Positions 45,699-46,027 of a stretch of 46,027 bases of DNA are shown here, one piece after another. The first letter of the stretch is position 1. Each line of letters starts with the position of its first letter. Position numbers and translations under genes: made by a program. The DNA comes from Hypsibius dujardini. Lineage: Eukaryota; Tardigrada; Eutardigrada; Parachela; Hypsibiidae. The stretch lies in assembly GCA_001579985.1 (NCBI GenBank), contig LRSR01009055.1:1-46027 (forward strand), given 5' to 3'. The notes below the pieces were generated by a model. It was not told where the DNA came from. It ran no database searches and saw only the letters and a program-made list of their open reading frames with translations.

Positions 45699-46027
45699 CT
45701 GGGAATGGCAAAAAAGTCATTTCAAAAAAAAATCCCGCACAAAAAATTAAATACGTAATTAATGTCATTAAAAGGGTTTAAATAAATATTTCTTTTTAGT
45801 TTAGTTATTTGAGAATAAAGACCGTTCAGTTTCATCTAAAAAAATATGTTTAAGAAACCTACAATTAAACTAATAGGAATAAGCATTAAGTAATATTTTA
45901 AGGATATTAAGAGCATTTAAAAATGGTTAACACATTTGCTGAATTCAGTTCACAACGGTGTTATGACAATGTCAAGAACAAATTTCTCTGGTTACAAGTA
46001 AGTTACACACATCACTGGAAATCGATA

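Noticed and set aside
1-46027. CRISPR arrays, rRNA or tRNA genes
   Set aside because: The repeats are microsatellites or inverted-repeat elements without regular spacers; no cloverleaf or rRNA-like core was seen on scanning by eye.

Overview
This is nuclear DNA of a multicellular animal, most likely an invertebrate. Genes are split by many GT-AG introns, some only 60-70 bp long. The intergenic DNA is AT-rich and full of palindromic repeats and CTGT microsatellites. The proteins (a TAK1-like kinase, secreted thyroglobulin type-1-like proteins, a catalase-like secreted protein, an arylamine N-acetyltransferase) fit an animal. I cannot name the species; a tardigrade or arthropod is only a guess. 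Nothing looks bacterial.

Layout. (1) 1-9716, minus strand: a 17-exon gene, running off the left edge, for a TAK1/MAP3K7-like kinase joined to a long helical HEAT-like C-terminal region. (2) 10956-18458, minus strand: a complete 17-exon paralogue with the same plan, an altered kinase active site and a shorter C-terminal region. All exon phases in both models close; only the acceptor of exon 4 in gene 2 is ambiguous. (3) 19692-28423, minus strand: a cluster of secreted proteins with two thyroglobulin type-1-like modules; two genes are intact (23600-25008 and 27370-28423) and three are broken or partial. (4) 33191-34674 and 40872-42284, plus strand: two nearly identical three-exon genes for a secreted catalase-superfamily-like protein. 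(5) 44948-45698, minus strand: the last two exons of an arylamine N-acetyltransferase-like gene.

The DNA from about 25.7 to 35.0 kb is repeated from about 35.3 to 43.1 kb as a direct tandem duplication carrying thyroglobulin-like units plus one catalase-like gene. The thyroglobulin-like copies in the second unit have decayed (stop codon, frameshift, TTAA-flanked insertion, lost exons), while the catalase-like gene stayed intact and nearly identical. A fragment of a foldback element lies exactly between the two units.

Several families of small non-autonomous elements are present: long-armed foldback elements (16.5-17.3 kb with relatives at 17.6-18.2, 20.4, 35.0 and 43.7 kb), a different palindromic element (28.6-29.3 kb), a TA-flanked element with one copy in each kinase gene in opposite orientation, and a piggyBac-like TTAA insertion. 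The strongest candidate for something undescribed is the tandem pair of kinase-HEAT fusion genes. All gene models were read by eye and no database search was possible.
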